DNA from: Paenibacillus amylolyticus | GTDB taxonomy: Bacteria; Bacillota; Bacilli; Paenibacillales; Paenibacillaceae | Direction: 5' to 3' | DNA: 64,000 bases | Assembly (NCBI RefSeq): GCF_029689945.1 | Contig: NZ_CP121451.1 | Coordinates: forward strand, 5,952,001 to 6,016,000 | Part shown: in pieces, positions 29,779 through 40,925 of the stretch | Position numbering within the stretch: the first letter of the stretch is position 1 | Layout: every line of letters starts with the position of its first letter | The notes under the pieces: generated by a model | Databases searched by the model: none | What the model was told of the DNA's origin: nothing | Seen by the model: the letters and a program-made list of their open reading frames with translations, nothing else | Position numbers and translations under genes: made by a program

Positions 29779-31050
29779 TTAACCTTCAATCAACAGAGAT
29801 TCCGGATCTTCCAGCAATTCTTTCACGGTCACAAGGAAACGAACAGCTTCACTGCCATCGATAATCCGGTGATCGTAGGACAACGCGATATACATCATTG
29901 GACGGTTCTCCATCCGCTCTGCATCAATCGCCACTGGACGAAGCTGGATCTTATGCATCCCCAGTATTCCCACTTGAGGCGTATTCAGAATTGGCGTAGA
30001 TAACAGGGAACCGAATGTTCCACCATTCGTGATGGTGAACGTTCCACCTTGCAGATCAGATAACGCCAGTGTGTTGGAACGAGCTTTGGATGCAAGGTCC
30101 GCGATACTCTTCTCGATCTCGGCAAATCCCAGACGATCGGCATCACGTACAACCGGTACAACCAGTCCTTCCTTCGCTGATACGGCAATGCCGATATCAT
30201 AATACTTTTTAAGTACAACATCTTCGCCATCAATCTCTGCGTTAATTGTAGGGAATTTTTTCAGAGCTCCCACAACCGCTTTGGTGAAGAAGGACATGAA
30301 GCCCAGGTTAATCTCATGTTTCTCTTTGAACTTGTCCTTACGGCGTTTACGTACATCCATGATGGCAGTCATATCTACTTCATTAAACGTAGTCAACATG
30401 GCTGCAGTCTGCTGAGCTTCTACCAAACGCTTGGCAATGGTTGCACGGCGACGGGACATGCGTTGACGCTCCACTGGTTTGGTATATGTGGAACTTCCAG
30501 CTGCCGGAGCACTTGGTGCCGCAGGAGCTTTATTCACTGGTGGAGCAGCAGGAGCAGGCGCCTGATTGTTATGGCTCTTCACATCGTCCTGATATACCCG
30601 TCCAATCGGATCTTTGCTCTGAACCTGATCCAACTCGATACCACGTTCACGTGCAAGCTTGCGAGCGGACGGTGAAGCCGTCTTGGCGCTATCGGATGAT
30701 TCCGGCGCCGCAGCGACAGGTGCTGTTGGTGTTGGTGCTTCAGGTGCAGGAGTAGCGGCCTTTTTCTCTTCAGCCGCTGCCGGTTCGGAAGCGGGTGCAC
30801 CGCTTCCTCCTCCAGAACCAGCTGAGAGTGTACCGATCGTCTCACCAATCTCTACCGTCTCTCCTTCCTGACGAATGATCTTCTCCAGCACGCCACTTTC
30901 TTCTGCGCTGATCTCGATATTTACTTTATCCGTTTCCAGTTCAAGAAGCACATCACCCTGATTAACGGTTTCCCCTTCTTTAACCATCCATCTGGATACA
31001 GTTCCCTCAGTTATTGACTCACCCATTGCAGGTACTTTAATTTCACTCAC
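29779..31050 (-). CDS. odhB: Dihydrolipoyllysine succinyltransferase, E2 of 2-oxoglutarate dehydrogenase
   Basis: The E2 core of the TCA-cycle complex; it transfers the succinyl group to CoA. The 423-residue chain runs lipoyl domain (residues 1-77, lipoylated Lys in ETDKVN), Ala/Pro-rich linker, E3-binding domain ([16 protein letters not shown]), second linker, and catalytic domain ending with [13 protein letters not shown], whose HxxxDG is the active site. GTG at 31050 follows GGGGAGGT. It starts 6 bases after the odhA stop, so the two are one operon; the E3 gene is not here. Confidence 0.96.
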   Translation of the reverse strand: MSEIKVPAMGESITEGTVSRWMVKEGETVNQGDVLLELETDKVNIEISAEESGVLEKIIRQEGETVEIGETIGTLSAGSGGGSGAPASEPAAAEEKKAATPAPEAPTPTAPVAAAPESSDSAKTASPSARKLARERGIELDQVQSKDPIGRVYQDDVKSHNNQAPAPAAPPVNKAPAAPSAPAAGSSTYTKPVERQRMSRRRATIAKRLVEAQQTAAMLTTFNEVDMTAIMDVRKRRKDKFKEKHEINLGFMSFFTKAVVGALKKFPTINAEIDGEDVVLKKYYDIGIAVSAKEGLVVPVVRDADRLGFAEIEKSIADLASKARSNTLALSDLQGGTFTITNGGTFGSLLSTPILNTPQVGILGMHKIQLRPVAIDAERMENRPMMYIALSYDHRIIDGSEAVRFLVTVKELLEDPESLLIEG

Positions 31051-31055
31051 AGCTG

Positions 31056-33929
31056 TTACCTCCCCAGTGGAATATTATTCTTCGTCGTCTGTTTCAACGC
31101 AGATGTAATAATCTGTTGCTGTTCCATACTATGCACAAGCTGATAACCGCTGGAAGGACTTGCGTGTTCCGGGCGACCTTCGTATCTAACGGTTGTGCCT
31201 TCCGGGGCAACTTCACGAAGACGAGGCTCCATGTAAGTCCAGGCACCCATGTTTTTGTTTTCTTCCTGTACCCATACCAGTTCTTTAACATTGCTGAAAC
31301 GTGCAAGGATACGTTTGATCTCTTCTGCCGGGAACGGATACAGCTGTTCCACACGAATAATGTGAAGCCATGACCAGTCAGCTTTATCTTTTTCAATTGC
31401 ATCTTCCAGGTCAATAGCAACCTTGCCACTGCACAGAATAATGCGCTCAACACGATCCGGTTGTGTACCCAGTCCGGCTTGCTCGAGCACAAGCTCAAAC
31501 TTGCCTTCACTGAATTCCACTGCCGGTGATGCAACACGCGGATTCCGGATGAGACTTTTCGGTGACATCATGACAAGTGGACGAGCATCTTCAGTTTCAG
31601 TCAATGAAGCTTGACGACGCAACAAGTGGAAGTACTGGGAAGCACTCGACAAGTTGGCAACGGTCATGTTGTCTTCTGCACAAAGCTGCAGGAAACGTTC
31701 AAGACGAGCACTTGTATGCTCAGGTCCCTGACCTTCATTCGCATGTGGGAGCAACATCACGAGACTGGATTTTTGAGACCACTTGGCACGACCCGCAGAT
31801 ACAAACTGGTCAAAGATTACCTGTGCACAGTTGGCAAAATCCCCGAATTGAGCTTCCCAGATAACCAATGTATCTGGTGAATATACGTTATATCCGTACT
31901 CGAATCCAACAACGGATTCTTCAGACAACGGACTGTTATAGATGGCAAAGGATGCTCTTGCCTGTGGCAAGTGATGCAATGGGCAGAACTTGGCTCCATT
32001 CTCCGAATCATGCAGTACCAGATTCCGATGAGCAAAAGTAGCACGCTCGGCATCCTGTCCACTAATCCGAATTGGCTTGCCATCTGCCAGAATGGTTGCA
32101 AATGCGAGTGTCTCCGCAAGACTCCAATCCACTTTTTCCCCTTCGTTCAGGGAAGTGCTCCGGCGTTGCAAAATGCGCTGTAACTTCGGATACACATTGA
32201 AGTTCTCAGGCCACTTCAGCAGATCTGCGTTAATGCTGCGCAGATTCTCCAATGGTACGGCAGTAGGCACAATGGTAACCGATTCCGGCTCACTGATTTT
32301 CCGTTGGTAATATTCATGTACTTCATTTTTCTTCATCTGGTCATAAGCTTCTTTTAATCTGTTCGTTACTCCATCGCGAATGCTTGTAATGGATGCATCA
32401 TCGATAACCGATTCCTGCTTTAATAGATCCTGATACAGGTGGCTTACCGTTGGATGGTTTTTCACCTTGTCATAGACGATAGGTTGAGTCGTTTCGGGAT
32501 CGTCGGTCTCATTGTGGCCATAACGACGGTAACCGATCAAGTCGATCAAGAAATCCTTTTTGAAACGATTGCGATACTCTGCTGCCATACGAATGGCTGC
32601 AATACAAGCTTCCGGATTGTCTGCATTCACGTGCACAATCGGAATTTCGTACCCTTTAGCAAGGTCACTTGCGTAATACGTTGAACGGGAATCACTGCTA
32701 TCTGTAGTGAAGCCCAGACGATTGTTGACGATAATATGGATGGTTCCGCCATTCTGATATCCTGGCAGAGCTTTGAAGTTAAGCGTCTCTGCGACGATCC
32801 CTTCTCCAGGGAATGCTGCGTCACCATGCATCAAAATGGTAGCTGCCTTCGTTACATCCTGCTTCGGATATCCAGGATCACGACGGTCATCCTGAGCCGC
32901 ACGTGCAAACCCTTGTACAACCGGATTGACGTACTCCAGATGGCTTGGGTTATTCGCCAGTGTAAGGCGAGCCTGTACAGTTTCCCCGTCTTTTACAAAA
33001 CGGTTCGCACCCATATGATATTTGACATCCCCCGTCCAACCGTAGTTGATTCCCGTCGAACCTTCCGATGGAACCAGGTCTTTGTTCGGAGCATGATGAA
33101 ATTCAGAGAAAATTTTGCTATACGGTTTGCCCAATACATGAGCCAGTACATTTAACCGTCCACGGTGGGCCATCCCCATCAGAATGTGGCTTGATCCGGC
33201 TTCTGCCATAATGCGAACAGCTTCATCCAGCATAGGTACCAGCACATCGTTACCTTCGATGGAGAAACGTTTCTGACCAACAAATGTTTTGTGAAGGTAA
33301 TCTTCAAATTGCTCAACTTCAACCAGACGTTCCAGCAGAGCCTTACGTTCTTGCGGCGTAAGCGGAGCTGGTGAAGTGCGGGATTCCGCACGGCGATTCA
33401 ACCACTCACGTTCTTGTACTTCGTGTACATGACTGAATTCATAGGCCATGGGTCCAGTGTATATCTGACGCAAGCGCTGGATTGCATCCCAACCGGTTGC
33501 TGTCTGCCCATCTGCACCTTCCCAGATCAGGGAAGCAGGCAAAGCTTTCAGATCTTCTTCATTTAACTCAAAATGCTGAGGCTCCAGCAAAGATGTATCT
33601 GTATCTTCACTGATTCCAAGCGGATCTATATCTGCAGCAAGATGACCATAAGTACGGATGTTCCATACCAGCTTACCTGCTGTAACCGCTTTCTGTAATA
33701 ATTGAATGTCTACGTTCCCGGAAGCCGATTGGGCGTTGCCGGAATTCGAGGTTGTGCGTGCATCACTGCCAGACATCGGCGGTGCACCCCATTGTTCAAA
33801 TAGTTCACGATAGGCCGGTGTAACCGAACCAGGGTCTTGAGTAAATAATTCATATTGTTCCTGTACGTATCCCATATTGGGGCCATAGTAACTTTCCCAG
33901 GGCTTCTTGTTGCCTTCCACGATCGTCAT
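31056..33929 (-). CDS. odhA: 2-oxoglutarate dehydrogenase E1 component
   Basis: Thiamine-diphosphate decarboxylase of the TCA cycle, 957 residues, matching Bacillus OdhA. The N terminus has [13 protein letters not shown]; the ThDP domain has [18 protein letters not shown] and the cofactor motif [18 protein letters not shown]; the C-terminal transketolase-like half includes [12 protein letters not shown] and [26 protein letters not shown] precedes the ATG. No frameshift is present over this long gene, unlike many neighbours. Confidence 0.97.
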   Translation of the reverse strand: MTIVEGNKKPWESYYGPNMGYVQEQYELFTQDPGSVTPAYRELFEQWGAPPMSGSDARTTSNSGNAQSASGNVDIQLLQKAVTAGKLVWNIRTYGHLAADIDPLGISEDTDTSLLEPQHFELNEEDLKALPASLIWEGADGQTATGWDAIQRLRQIYTGPMAYEFSHVHEVQEREWLNRRAESRTSPAPLTPQERKALLERLVEVEQFEDYLHKTFVGQKRFSIEGNDVLVPMLDEAVRIMAEAGSSHILMGMAHRGRLNVLAHVLGKPYSKIFSEFHHAPNKDLVPSEGSTGINYGWTGDVKYHMGANRFVKDGETVQARLTLANNPSHLEYVNPVVQGFARAAQDDRRDPGYPKQDVTKAATILMHGDAAFPGEGIVAETLNFKALPGYQNGGTIHIIVNNRLGFTTDSSDSRSTYYASDLAKGYEIPIVHVNADNPEACIAAIRMAAEYRNRFKKDFLIDLIGYRRYGHNETDDPETTQPIVYDKVKNHPTVSHLYQDLLKQESVIDDASITSIRDGVTNRLKEAYDQMKKNEVHEYYQRKISEPESVTIVPTAVPLENLRSINADLLKWPENFNVYPKLQRILQRRSTSLNEGEKVDWSLAETLAFATILADGKPIRISGQDAERATFAHRNLVLHDSENGAKFCPLHHLPQARASFAIYNSPLSEESVVGFEYGYNVYSPDTLVIWEAQFGDFANCAQVIFDQFVSAGRAKWSQKSSLVMLLPHANEGQGPEHTSARLERFLQLCAEDNMTVANLSSASQYFHLLRRQASLTETEDARPLVMMSPKSLIRNPRVASPAVEFSEGKFELVLEQAGLGTQPDRVERIILCSGKVAIDLEDAIEKDKADWSWLHIIRVEQLYPFPAEEIKRILARFSNVKELVWVQEENKNMGAWTYMEPRLREVAPEGTTVRYEGRPEHASPSSGYQLVHSMEQQQIITSALKQTTKNNIPLGR

Positions 33930-34476
33930 CGACGTTCCCTCCGTCTTGATTTAGTCATAAGTTTTTGACGGAAATCATTGACTAAGCCGTAATTTGCGTT
34001 CGTTCAACATTTTAAGCGAAATTTTTCATGAAGTCCAATAATCGTGCTGTTGGTGGTAGTAACGTTAGTCCGACGCTCCCGTCAAGGTTTGTCTGCGTTT
34101 TCAAAATCAAAGTAAAACAATGATTGTATATACCGTCGCACAGATGTCGAATACTGTCCTGATCCGTTCGAAGGTTACACTTTCTCCTCTTCTTCAAGTG
34201 AAGTCCGTGTTCTAATATCTATTCTATAAACTTTTACGCTCAGGAGCATTTCCTATTTTTAGCTCAATTGATGCATAAATTAGATGAATCGAATAAATCG
34301 AGCAATTTGGATAGAACAACGAACGCTGAACTACAACAAAATAGGCATACGATCTCCCATTTTACCTCCTTAATTGAATTGTGGTCCATTATGTTCAAAA
34401 ACAAACCGTCCAGTTAAACATTAACCATTTGGCATCACATTCAACAAATTATTGGGATTTGATTCAGGAGACCGAC
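33930..34476 (-). promoter_or_regulatory. Upstream region of odhA with a possible promoter
   Basis: No gene is visible in this gap. A candidate promoter on the minus strand is TTCGAC (34151-34146), 17-base spacer, TACAAT (34128-34123), giving a leader of about 190 bases. The far end is occupied by the terminator of the preceding GNAT gene. Confidence 0.35.
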
Positions 34477-34520
34477 TGAAAAAGCTCGCCCAGACATAAT
34501 TTATCCGAGCAGCTTCTTTG
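34477..34520 (-). terminator. Terminator of the GNAT gene at 34554
   Basis: On the minus strand AAGCTGCTCG and CGAGCTTTTT form a short stem with U tract, about 35 bases beyond the stop. Confidence 0.6.
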
Positions 34521-34553
34521 GGGTTCAGCACATTCAATCTCAGCGCATAGCTC

Positions 34554-35038
34554 CTACTTCTTATCATCCTCTGTAACAGCATCCAGATCGATGGCCATAC
34601 GGATCATATCCACACAGCGGATACCATCCTCTATAATCTCTTCCTCGTAATGCCTTACAAAGAAGTCACGGTCAACCCCGGTAATGCGAAAACCGCAACG
34701 TTGGTATAACTTCAATTGATGAAAGCTGGAGTTGCCTGTCCCAATCTCGAGAATTCGGCAGCCCAATCTGCGTGCAGCTTCCATCGCTTCCTTAATCATA
34801 TGTTTGCCTACACCTTGTCCCTGCAGTTCTTCCTGTACGGCAATATTAACAATCTCCGCAGTCTCCGGACGAGTCTTGAGTAATACAAACTCCCCAACCA
34901 TCTCTCCTTCATACTCGGCAATAAAACAAACACCCCGGCTCAGGTACTCATCCACAATTGCTTTTGAAGGATCAGCCATCAATAAAAGTTCGTATGGTCT
35001 CTCTCTTCCCAGTCCAAAATCCGGAACGACAATTTCAT
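34554..35038 (-). CDS. GNAT family N-acetyltransferase, frameshifted near its start
   Basis: The restored protein is 161 residues. Its core has VGEFVLLKTRPETAEIVNIA, the acetyl-CoA loop QGQGVGKHM and the KLYQRCGFRITG ending. The apparent open frame starts late; the true start is most probably the ATG at 35038 after AAGGTGGAG, with one A missing from AAA at 35033-35035. Restoring it gives MKIVVPDFGLGRERPYELLL joined to the open frame. Substrate unknown. Confidence 0.78.
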
Positions 35039-35284
35039 GCCAATCTCCACCTTTTCATCGTACAATATTCATTTACATCCTGTTTGCAGCAGCCTATGTA
35101 TGGCGAATCCACAAATATATCATGCTTATCTCAACAACAAACTAGTTTACTCAATCTATTAAACACGCACACTTACTCCCAGGTTAGTCATCTCCCATAA
35201 AAAAATAGCAACCTTCATTGTATCATAATATTTGGATATCAATATATAGATATGGATGATACATTATGAGGCATTATTTTTATC

Positions 35285-35649
35285 CTAACCCAAGCTTAAA
35301 TGCTCATGGATTAATTTCCATTCCCCATCAAGCCCATCAACAAACACATTCGTTGCCCGCCCCTTTCCATAAGCCGGCTCTCCCTGATAAATCCCCTTCC
35401 AGTGATAGGTATAAATACAAACTGCCTGATCTTTGCCAGTCGTAATCCACTTAACCTCTTCAGCACTGTAGACTTCTTCCTTGACGGTTTCCCAAGCGTT
35501 CTCAAAATAAGCCCGAATCTCGTCCGGGTAGTACAGGACGTTCCTGTAAACCAATATACGGCATCTGGCGATAACCATTTGCTCACTTCATCGAACTGAT
35601 GTGTATTCGTCGCTGCAATGTATCCTTGCAGGGCATGCTGGTATCCCAT
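35285..35649 (-). CDS. SnoaL/NTF2-like small protein, frameshifted
   Basis: The 121-residue repaired protein has the cone-shaped NTF2-like pattern: an N-terminal helix pair (LQGYIAATNTHQFDEVSKWL), SPDAVYWFTG, then strands ending GEWKLIHEHLS, a common closing of DUF4440/SnoaL_3 proteins in which the end segment lines the pocket. The frame breaks at 35541-35544, one G or A missing, to give FTGNVLYYPDEIRAYF. It starts 24 bases after the NUDIX gene, so both are probably one operon. Function unknown. Confidence 0.72.
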
Positions 35650-35673
35650 GATCTTCTCTGCCTACGTTTTAAT

Positions 35674-36181
35674 TTATCGTGTCTGACCCTGTTCAAGAAC
35701 GGAATCGCTATACATCATAAATGTCTCTTGCAGTGTACGTCCGGATGACTTCTCCCAGATCACACTCCGCTCAAACGTACCTTTTTGGAAAAACGCGGGA
35801 GACGTTCAGCAAACCAATCCTGCATGGGCAGCTCAAAAACCCGCTTCATAGGCACCCATAACAGTTCGCCTTCAGGCGGATCTTGCAATAACTGCCCCTT
35901 GAATGAAGTCGCCAGATAGTTAAATACCATGTACCGCAATCCTTGTTCGGGATCACAGAACTCATCAAGTCCTTTATACGTAATCTCATTGACGGCCAAC
36001 CCCGTCTCCTCCAGAACCTCCCGCACGGCACCATCCACAATGCTCTCTGGAAAGTCCACCTTCCCCCAGGAGCAATGTATCCCGGAAATCCTTTGCGATC
36101 CGGCCGATTCATTAGCAATACCTGATCATTCATTTTGTCCCATACCATACACATCGTTAATATCTCTATTCTGGTGTTCAT
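35674..36181 (-). CDS. NUDIX hydrolase (MutT/8-oxo-dGTP-type), frameshifted twice
   Basis: The restored protein has 169 residues. The Nudix box is intact once one G is restored at 36063-36067: GGKVDFPESIVDGAVREVLEE-type with TGL next, i.e. GX5EX7REUXEE with a one-residue variation. A second lost base at 35789-35793 truncates the C terminus; the restored end reads RFFQKGTFERSVIWEKSSGR and stops at 35674. ATG at 36181 follows GGAGG. It hydrolyses a nucleoside diphosphate linked to another group; the substrate is unknown. Confidence 0.8.
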
Positions 36182-36363
36182 GTTCGTCCTCCTGCTAATG
36201 TGCGCTTCTCTGCTGTACACTAACATTTCTGGGAATAACCTGTCTTTTCCTGCTTTATTCCCACCCTGATATGTGCATACGAAAGGCGGACGCCCTGTAC
36301 ATCAGATGCCCGCCTGTTTTGTAATGTTCTATGCTGCTCATTCCCCGAGCCTGGAGTTTCCGG

Positions 36364-37154
36364 TTATCGGTTCAATTCCGTAATCAACACGCGGCGTTCC
36401 TTCCATTCAGCCCGGCGATAAGCCTGTTGCATACCGAATTTGCGGATACTTGCCTTGGGCACCGATTTATAAGGCAGAACAACCGTAAAGTCCTCATCAA
36501 ACGGGAAAAAGACAGTCCTACTTTTTCATTGGATAACCACTCTGCCTGAATCGGTTGTCTGGAACAGGCATCAAACGTGCAACTGAGACCTTCTGCAAAA
36601 AAATCATAACGCTCCGCAGGTGTTCCAGGTTCCTCCATACAGAGAAACAGACTTAGCTGATCACAGAATAACATGATTTCCACATCGCTTTGCAGCCTCT
36701 GTTTCAGCGCTTCAGCATCACCACCAAGTTGGTTCTCCCAACTCAACTGATGTTCACGCTCAATATTCAGGTATTCCCGGATGTCTTCATCATCCTGCGC
36801 ATTAGCTCCCAGATTTTTCTGAAACAGCTCCGTATACATCAGACTGCACAATAATCCGGCGTACAGGTTGTTCTGACGAACTTCTTCAATGCCTTTTTGG
36901 TAGAACACAAAACGCGGACGCAGTGGAAAGTCACGAAACGAATACGGTGATTGACTGTAATCATTCCAGAATGGAGACGAATCCAGTTCAATCCAGCCCC
37001 GGTCATGTTCTTTGGCCGCCAGAATCAATTCATCCCGATGCGCAGGATCGGCTAACAGTTCACTTTTCCAGTGGGAAGCCATCTCTCCGGCTACTAATCC
37101 ATGCTCATGCTGTGCGGTCAAAACAAAATCATGCTCTCTCTCATATACGATCAT
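36364..37154 (-). CDS. DUF3891-family protein, frameshifted
   Basis: A 263-residue protein of unknown role after repair. The N terminus MIVYEREHDFVLTAQHEHG, with HEHG and later KEHDRGW, looks like an HD-like metal-binding site, and the family is listed as DUF3891. At 36506-36510 an A/T run is one short; with it restored the C terminus reads FFPFDEDFTVVLPYKSVPK and ends at 36364 instead of in a basic, unrelated tail. No function is established. Confidence 0.75.
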
Positions 37155-37276
37155 TTGCTGTCACCCTTCCGCATGGTATACGTTGACTTTAACATAAATT
37201 GGGTTAAACTTTCCTATAAGTTGATTTTCGCTCCACTGGGATGAAAGGCAATATGGAATGGGCAAATGTAAAGGTG

Positions 37277-37304
37277 TTGTCAGTTTCCTGAAATTTGGTA
37301 CACT
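37277..37304 (+). promoter_or_regulatory. SigA-type promoter of coaA
   Basis: TTGTCA (37277-37282), 16-base spacer, TACACT (37299-37304), about 45 bases before the start. Confidence 0.6.
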
Positions 37305-37349
37305 AAAGGTTGTGTCCACAATTATATTACATACAGAAAGCGGGATCTC

Positions 37350-38278
37350 ATGAATTTATACTCTCCTTACATCGAGTTTAACCGCAAGGAATGGGCTGAA
37401 CTTAAAGAACATCAGACCACTCTTCCACTGACGGAAGCCGAATTAGAACAGTTAAAGGGATTGAATGAAGAGGTATCAATTCAAGAAGTTGAAGATATAT
37501 ATTTGCCTCTGACCCACTTTATTGACCTATATGCAAGAGTTTCACGAGAGCTGAATCGACTGACGGCCTCCTTTATGAAAAAGAAGCTCTCCCCACCCCC
37601 TACATCATTGGAATCGGGGGAAGTGTTGCCGTGGGCAAAAGTACAGCCGCTCGCTTGCTTCAGGCACTGCTTGCCAGAGGCAAGAATAAACCCAAGGTTG
37701 ACCTGGTCACCACCGACGGTTTCTTATATCCCAACGCTGTCCTGCAAGAGAAGGGCATCATGAATCGCAAGGGATTCCCGGAAAGCTATGATATCAAATC
37801 CCTGATTCAGTTCATGGGCGATGTGAAATCAGGCAAACCTGAAGTGAAAGCACCGGTGTACTCTCATCTCGCCTACGATGTCATTCAAGGGGAAGAGAAG
37901 CGGATCTGTCAACCGGATATCCTCATTATTGAAGGTATCAATGTACTTCAGATCAAAAAGGAAACACCTTTGCTGGTCAGTGATTTCTTCGACTTCTCCA
38001 TCTACATCGATGCGGAAGAAGAGCACATCAGACACTGGTACGTGGAGCGTTTTAAGCTGCTGCGCAATACAGCATTCCAGAACACGGATTCTTTTTTCCA
38101 TCAGCGATTCGCCAATATTGATGAAGAGGAAACCGTGCGTACCGCCAACCAGATCTGGAAGGATATCAATGCGAAAAACCTGCATGAAAACATTTTGCCA
38201 ACCAAAGGGCGTGCCAGACTGATCCTGAAAAAGGAAGCCGATCACTCCATCGGGCAGATTCAATTGCGCAAACTCTAG
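37350..38278 (+). CDS. coaA: Pantothenate kinase type I, frameshifted
   Basis: Phosphorylates pantothenate, the first step of CoA synthesis. The repaired protein is 309 residues. The N terminus ([14 protein letters not shown]) and the P-loop [17 protein letters not shown] are canonical, followed by [17 protein letters not shown] and IIEGINVLQ. At 37578-37582 AAAAA should be AAAAAA, giving [16 protein letters not shown]. As the enzyme is normally indispensable unless a CoaX is present, the shift is almost surely an error in the sequence. Confidence 0.92.
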
Positions 38279-38339
38279 ATCATGCTTGTATACACCTTGA
38301 TGTTGTAACTAATTACCCTTAAAAGGAGAGAAAAACACA

Positions 38340-38702
38340 TTGCAAACCCTGATAATACTCGGCAGTATTATGATGTTTCTGGCTGTTGCTTTGGGTGCTT
38401 TTGGCGCACACGCGCTCAAGCGCAAACTGTCCGCTGACATGATCAAAATATATGAAACTGGCGTTCAATATCACCTGATCCACGGACTTGGAATCATCCT
38501 GATCGGACTGCTGGCAGACCGTCTCGAATCCTCTTCATTCGTTATGCTTGCGGGATGGCTGATGTTCGCCGGAATCATCCTGTTCTCGGGCAGCCTGTAC
38601 GCTTTAAGTGTAACGGGGGTTCGCAAATTGGGAGCCATTACCCCGCTTGGGGGAGTCGCATTTTTGGCTGGATGGGTTATCATCATGATTGCCGCATTGT
38701 AA
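38340..38702 (+). CDS. DUF423 membrane protein (YwdK-like)
   Basis: A 120-residue protein with four transmembrane helices. The N-terminal ALGAFGAHALKRKL is the family signature, and GGVAFLAGWVIIMIAAL closes it. Function is not known. The start is TTG at 38340, preceded by AAAAGGAGAG. Confidence 0.85.
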   Translation: MQTLIILGSIMMFLAVALGAFGAHALKRKLSADMIKIYETGVQYHLIHGLGIILIGLLADRLESSSFVMLAGWLMFAGIILFSGSLYALSVTGVRKLGAITPLGGVAFLAGWVIIMIAAL

Positions 38703-38727
38703 GTAGGCCTTCCCTGGATTGGATAAA

Positions 38728-38774
38728 CAAAAAGAGTGTTCTGGCTGATATCCTATCGCTGGAGCACTCTTTTG
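38728..38774. terminator. Bidirectional terminator after DUF423 and the phosphatase gene
   Basis: AAAAGAGTG.TC pairs with GAGCACTCTTTT; the stem lies between convergent genes with T/A tracts on both sides. Confidence 0.8.
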
Positions 38775-38778
38775 TTGT

Positions 38779-39330
38779 TCAATCTGTCCAAATTCTTCGA
38801 ATGGTGGGCAATCCAGCATCTGGCCGTTGTCTCTTCAGCACATACACGTCCGGGTTAGAGAGTTTGGCCCACTCCTTATAACCAAAGGATGGTTCATACT
38901 CCCGAATAAGCAGGGACAACAAGTTCCCATGGGTAACCACGGCTCCATGCTGTTCCGGTCTGCTCCACAACTCTTCCAGTAGCGCGAGCCCCCTTGCAGC
39001 TGCGTTTCTCGAAGATTCCCCGCCTTCTTCCACCCAATCCACATCATCGTATGTACGTTTCAGTACATCCATCCAGTCCGGCAGATCGAGAGAGCTAAGT
39101 ACCCTCTCCTGAAGACGTTCATCCGTATGTATATGTTGCAACGTTGCTAGGCCCAGTGGCATAGCTGTCTGAACGGCTCTTTTCCATGGACTGGAGACAA
39201 TATACGTTATCGCATGATGAGCCAAGATATCGGCAAGTTTTTCGGCCTGCCTGATCCCTTCATCGGTAAGCTCTGCATGGGGTTCCTGACCTGTGGCCTT
39301 GGCGTGACGGATAAGATAAATGGACTGCAT
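38779..39330 (-). CDS. Histidine phosphatase (phosphoglycerate mutase-like)
   Basis: The 183-residue protein has the catalytic LIRHAKATG near the N terminus (phospho-accepting His), SSPWKRAVQTAMPL with the second Arg, an acid/base Glu region (EERV near RLQERVLSSLDLPDW) and VVTHGNLLSLL with the second His. Substrate cannot be named. ATG at 39330 lies 8 bases after AGGAGGT; the upstream GTG would overlap that site. Confidence 0.85.
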   Translation of the reverse strand: MQSIYLIRHAKATGQEPHAELTDEGIRQAEKLADILAHHAITYIVSSPWKRAVQTAMPLGLATLQHIHTDERLQERVLSSLDLPDWMDVLKRTYDDVDWVEEGGESSRNAAARGLALLEELWSRPEQHGAVVTHGNLLSLLIREYEPSFGYKEWAKLSNPDVYVLKRQRPDAGLPTIRRIWTD

Positions 39331-39354
39331 CGCTATCACCTCCTATGGTGTAAC

Positions 39355-40137
39355 CTACATGGAGTTCTTCTCAAGATATTGAAGTGCCCTGTACATTTTC
39401 TCCTGCTCTTCCGGTCGGCCTGATGAACTGAGGAAATTGACTTGTTCCCCTGTTCTGTCTCCATGCTGAGCTACCAGTCCGAGCCGCTGCTTCAGATGAT
39501 TCACCGTGCCTGTACTGCCATCAATAATCTGTATATGATCTGGCAGAACCGTTCGCAGAATGGACGTATAGAATGGATAATGCGTGCAACCAAGCACCAC
39601 TGTGCCATACCCGCGAAGATCGAGATCTGCCAGCTTGGATCGGAAATAATCAGCGATTTTACCCGGATCAAAATCCAGCTGTTCACACCATTCCACAAGT
39701 TCCGGCAGCGCAATGGAATCCACACTGTGGTGATCGTCAACACGCGATACCAGCTCGTTATACTTGGTTTGGCTCAAGGTGAGGGCGGTGGCAAATACAA
39801 GTACTCTCTTCCCACTATCCCGATTCATCTCTACGGCTGGTTTCACCGCAGGCTCCATGCCAATGATCGGGATATCGTACTTGGCGCGCAGATCCTTCAC
39901 CGCGAGACTTGTTGCTGTATTACAAGCAATCACGATGGCTCGAACACCCTCCTGAACGATGGCTTCCACACAATCAAAAATATGCCCTCTAACCTCATCC
40001 GCAGACTTGGTTCCATATGGGACATGCAATGTATCGGCATAATACAGGAACTGTTCTGCCGGAAATTGTTGTAATGCCTTATGCAGCACGGTTAAACCAC
40101 CGATGCCTGAATCAAAAAAAGCAATTTTCTTATTCAA
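39355..40137 (-). CDS. murI: Glutamate racemase
   Basis: Makes D-glutamate for peptidoglycan. The 260-residue enzyme has FFDSGIGGLTVL, YYADTLHVPYG, the first catalytic Cys in VIACNTATS and the second in VLGCTHYPF. I prefer TTG at 40137 (after GAGGTG with 6-base spacing) because the upstream GTG at 40146 overlaps the ribosome site. Confidence 0.94.
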   Translation of the reverse strand: MNKKIAFFDSGIGGLTVLHKALQQFPAEQFLYYADTLHVPYGTKSADEVRGHIFDCVEAIVQEGVRAIVIACNTATSLAVKDLRAKYDIPIIGMEPAVKPAVEMNRDSGKRVLVFATALTLSQTKYNELVSRVDDHHSVDSIALPELVEWCEQLDFDPGKIADYFRSKLADLDLRGYGTVVLGCTHYPFYTSILRTVLPDHIQIIDGSTGTVNHLKQRLGLVAQHGDRTGEQVNFLSSSGRPEEQEKMYRALQYLEKNSM

Positions 40138-40314
40138 GGATTTCACCTCTATAATGTATTCTTTCGGGCTCCAAGAACCTCTCGATGCTGCTCATGCTGA
40201 CTGGAGGTGAGGTTTGTATTTCCGGCTCATCACACACTACAGTGCTTGACGACCTGCGGGAATCATTCCGGTTACGGATCGTTCTTCTGATCGCTGATGG
40301 ATGATGATGAACCA

Positions 40315-40701
40315 TTATTCTACGTTTATTTTATACTGCCTGAGCCAGTCCTTGCCACTATGCCACGTCTCTACAGGGTTGTGCTCTCCAAGCATTTCGC
40401 TACTTGCCTTAGCCATGATCCATTCTTTAAGACCATTATCCGGGCTGGATTCGAGATCCTGTAACAGGAGCAGCAGTCCTTCCTCACCCGAATTCAGGAT
40501 GTCCTCGTAAACCTCCGGGTTACCACCAATATAATCATTGGGATTGCTGCTGGTCAGGAGGACAGGGTCGCTCATCATCTGCTGCAGGTTGCTTTCAATG
40601 GTTGCTGACAATACTTGTTCTTCCGTCTGAGTCGAACACGCGGCTACCGTCAGTGCAATACATATGGATAACAAACCCAGAATTAGTCTTCTTCGATTCA
40701 C
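40315..40701 (-). CDS. Small lipoprotein of unknown function
   Basis: 128 residues with a type II signal: MNRRRLILGLLSICIALTVAAC, lipobox VAAC. The mature part is acidic, mostly helical (EEQVLSATIESNLQQMM, LLLLLQDLESSPDNGLKEW). The start is GTG, overlapping the stop of the upstream gene (GTGA), after AAAGGAG. No family recognised. It ends a four-gene minus-strand run starting at 42012. Confidence 0.72.
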   Translation of the reverse strand: MNRRRLILGLLSICIALTVAACSTQTEEQVLSATIESNLQQMMSDPVLLTSSNPNDYIGGNPEVYEDILNSGEEGLLLLLQDLESSPDNGLKEWIMAKASSEMLGEHNPVETWHSGKDWLRQYKINVE

Positions 40702-40925
40702 TGTAGCACTCCTTTCAACAACGAGTTAACGCAACCGGAAGCTGTCTGATCCAGCTCAACAACCCATAACATCTCCCTCGCGTGATTGCCTGAGCATCCA
40801 AACGAATGCACCGCATGAGTGATAAATTCAGCAAAGCTCTCATCATAATTATACTCGTTTCGATAGATTCGAATATGCGCTTCAATGACATACTGAAGGT
40901 CCTTCTGTAGGAAAGTACGGATCAT
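40698..40925 (-). pseudogene. GNAT N-terminal fragment of 75 residues
   Basis: The sequence RTFLQKDLQYVIEAHIRIYR NEYNYDESFAEFI and then REMLWVVELDQTASGCV matches the first 65 residues of the GNAT type that has HxxxYxxEYxxDxxF, but the acetyl-CoA motif (QxxGxG) is missing and the frame ends just after GCV. No continuation is found in the other frames, because a lipoprotein gene begins at once. It therefore looks like a real truncation rather than a lost base. Its start overlaps the upstream GNAT stop (ATGA), so it may still be translated. Confidence 0.6.
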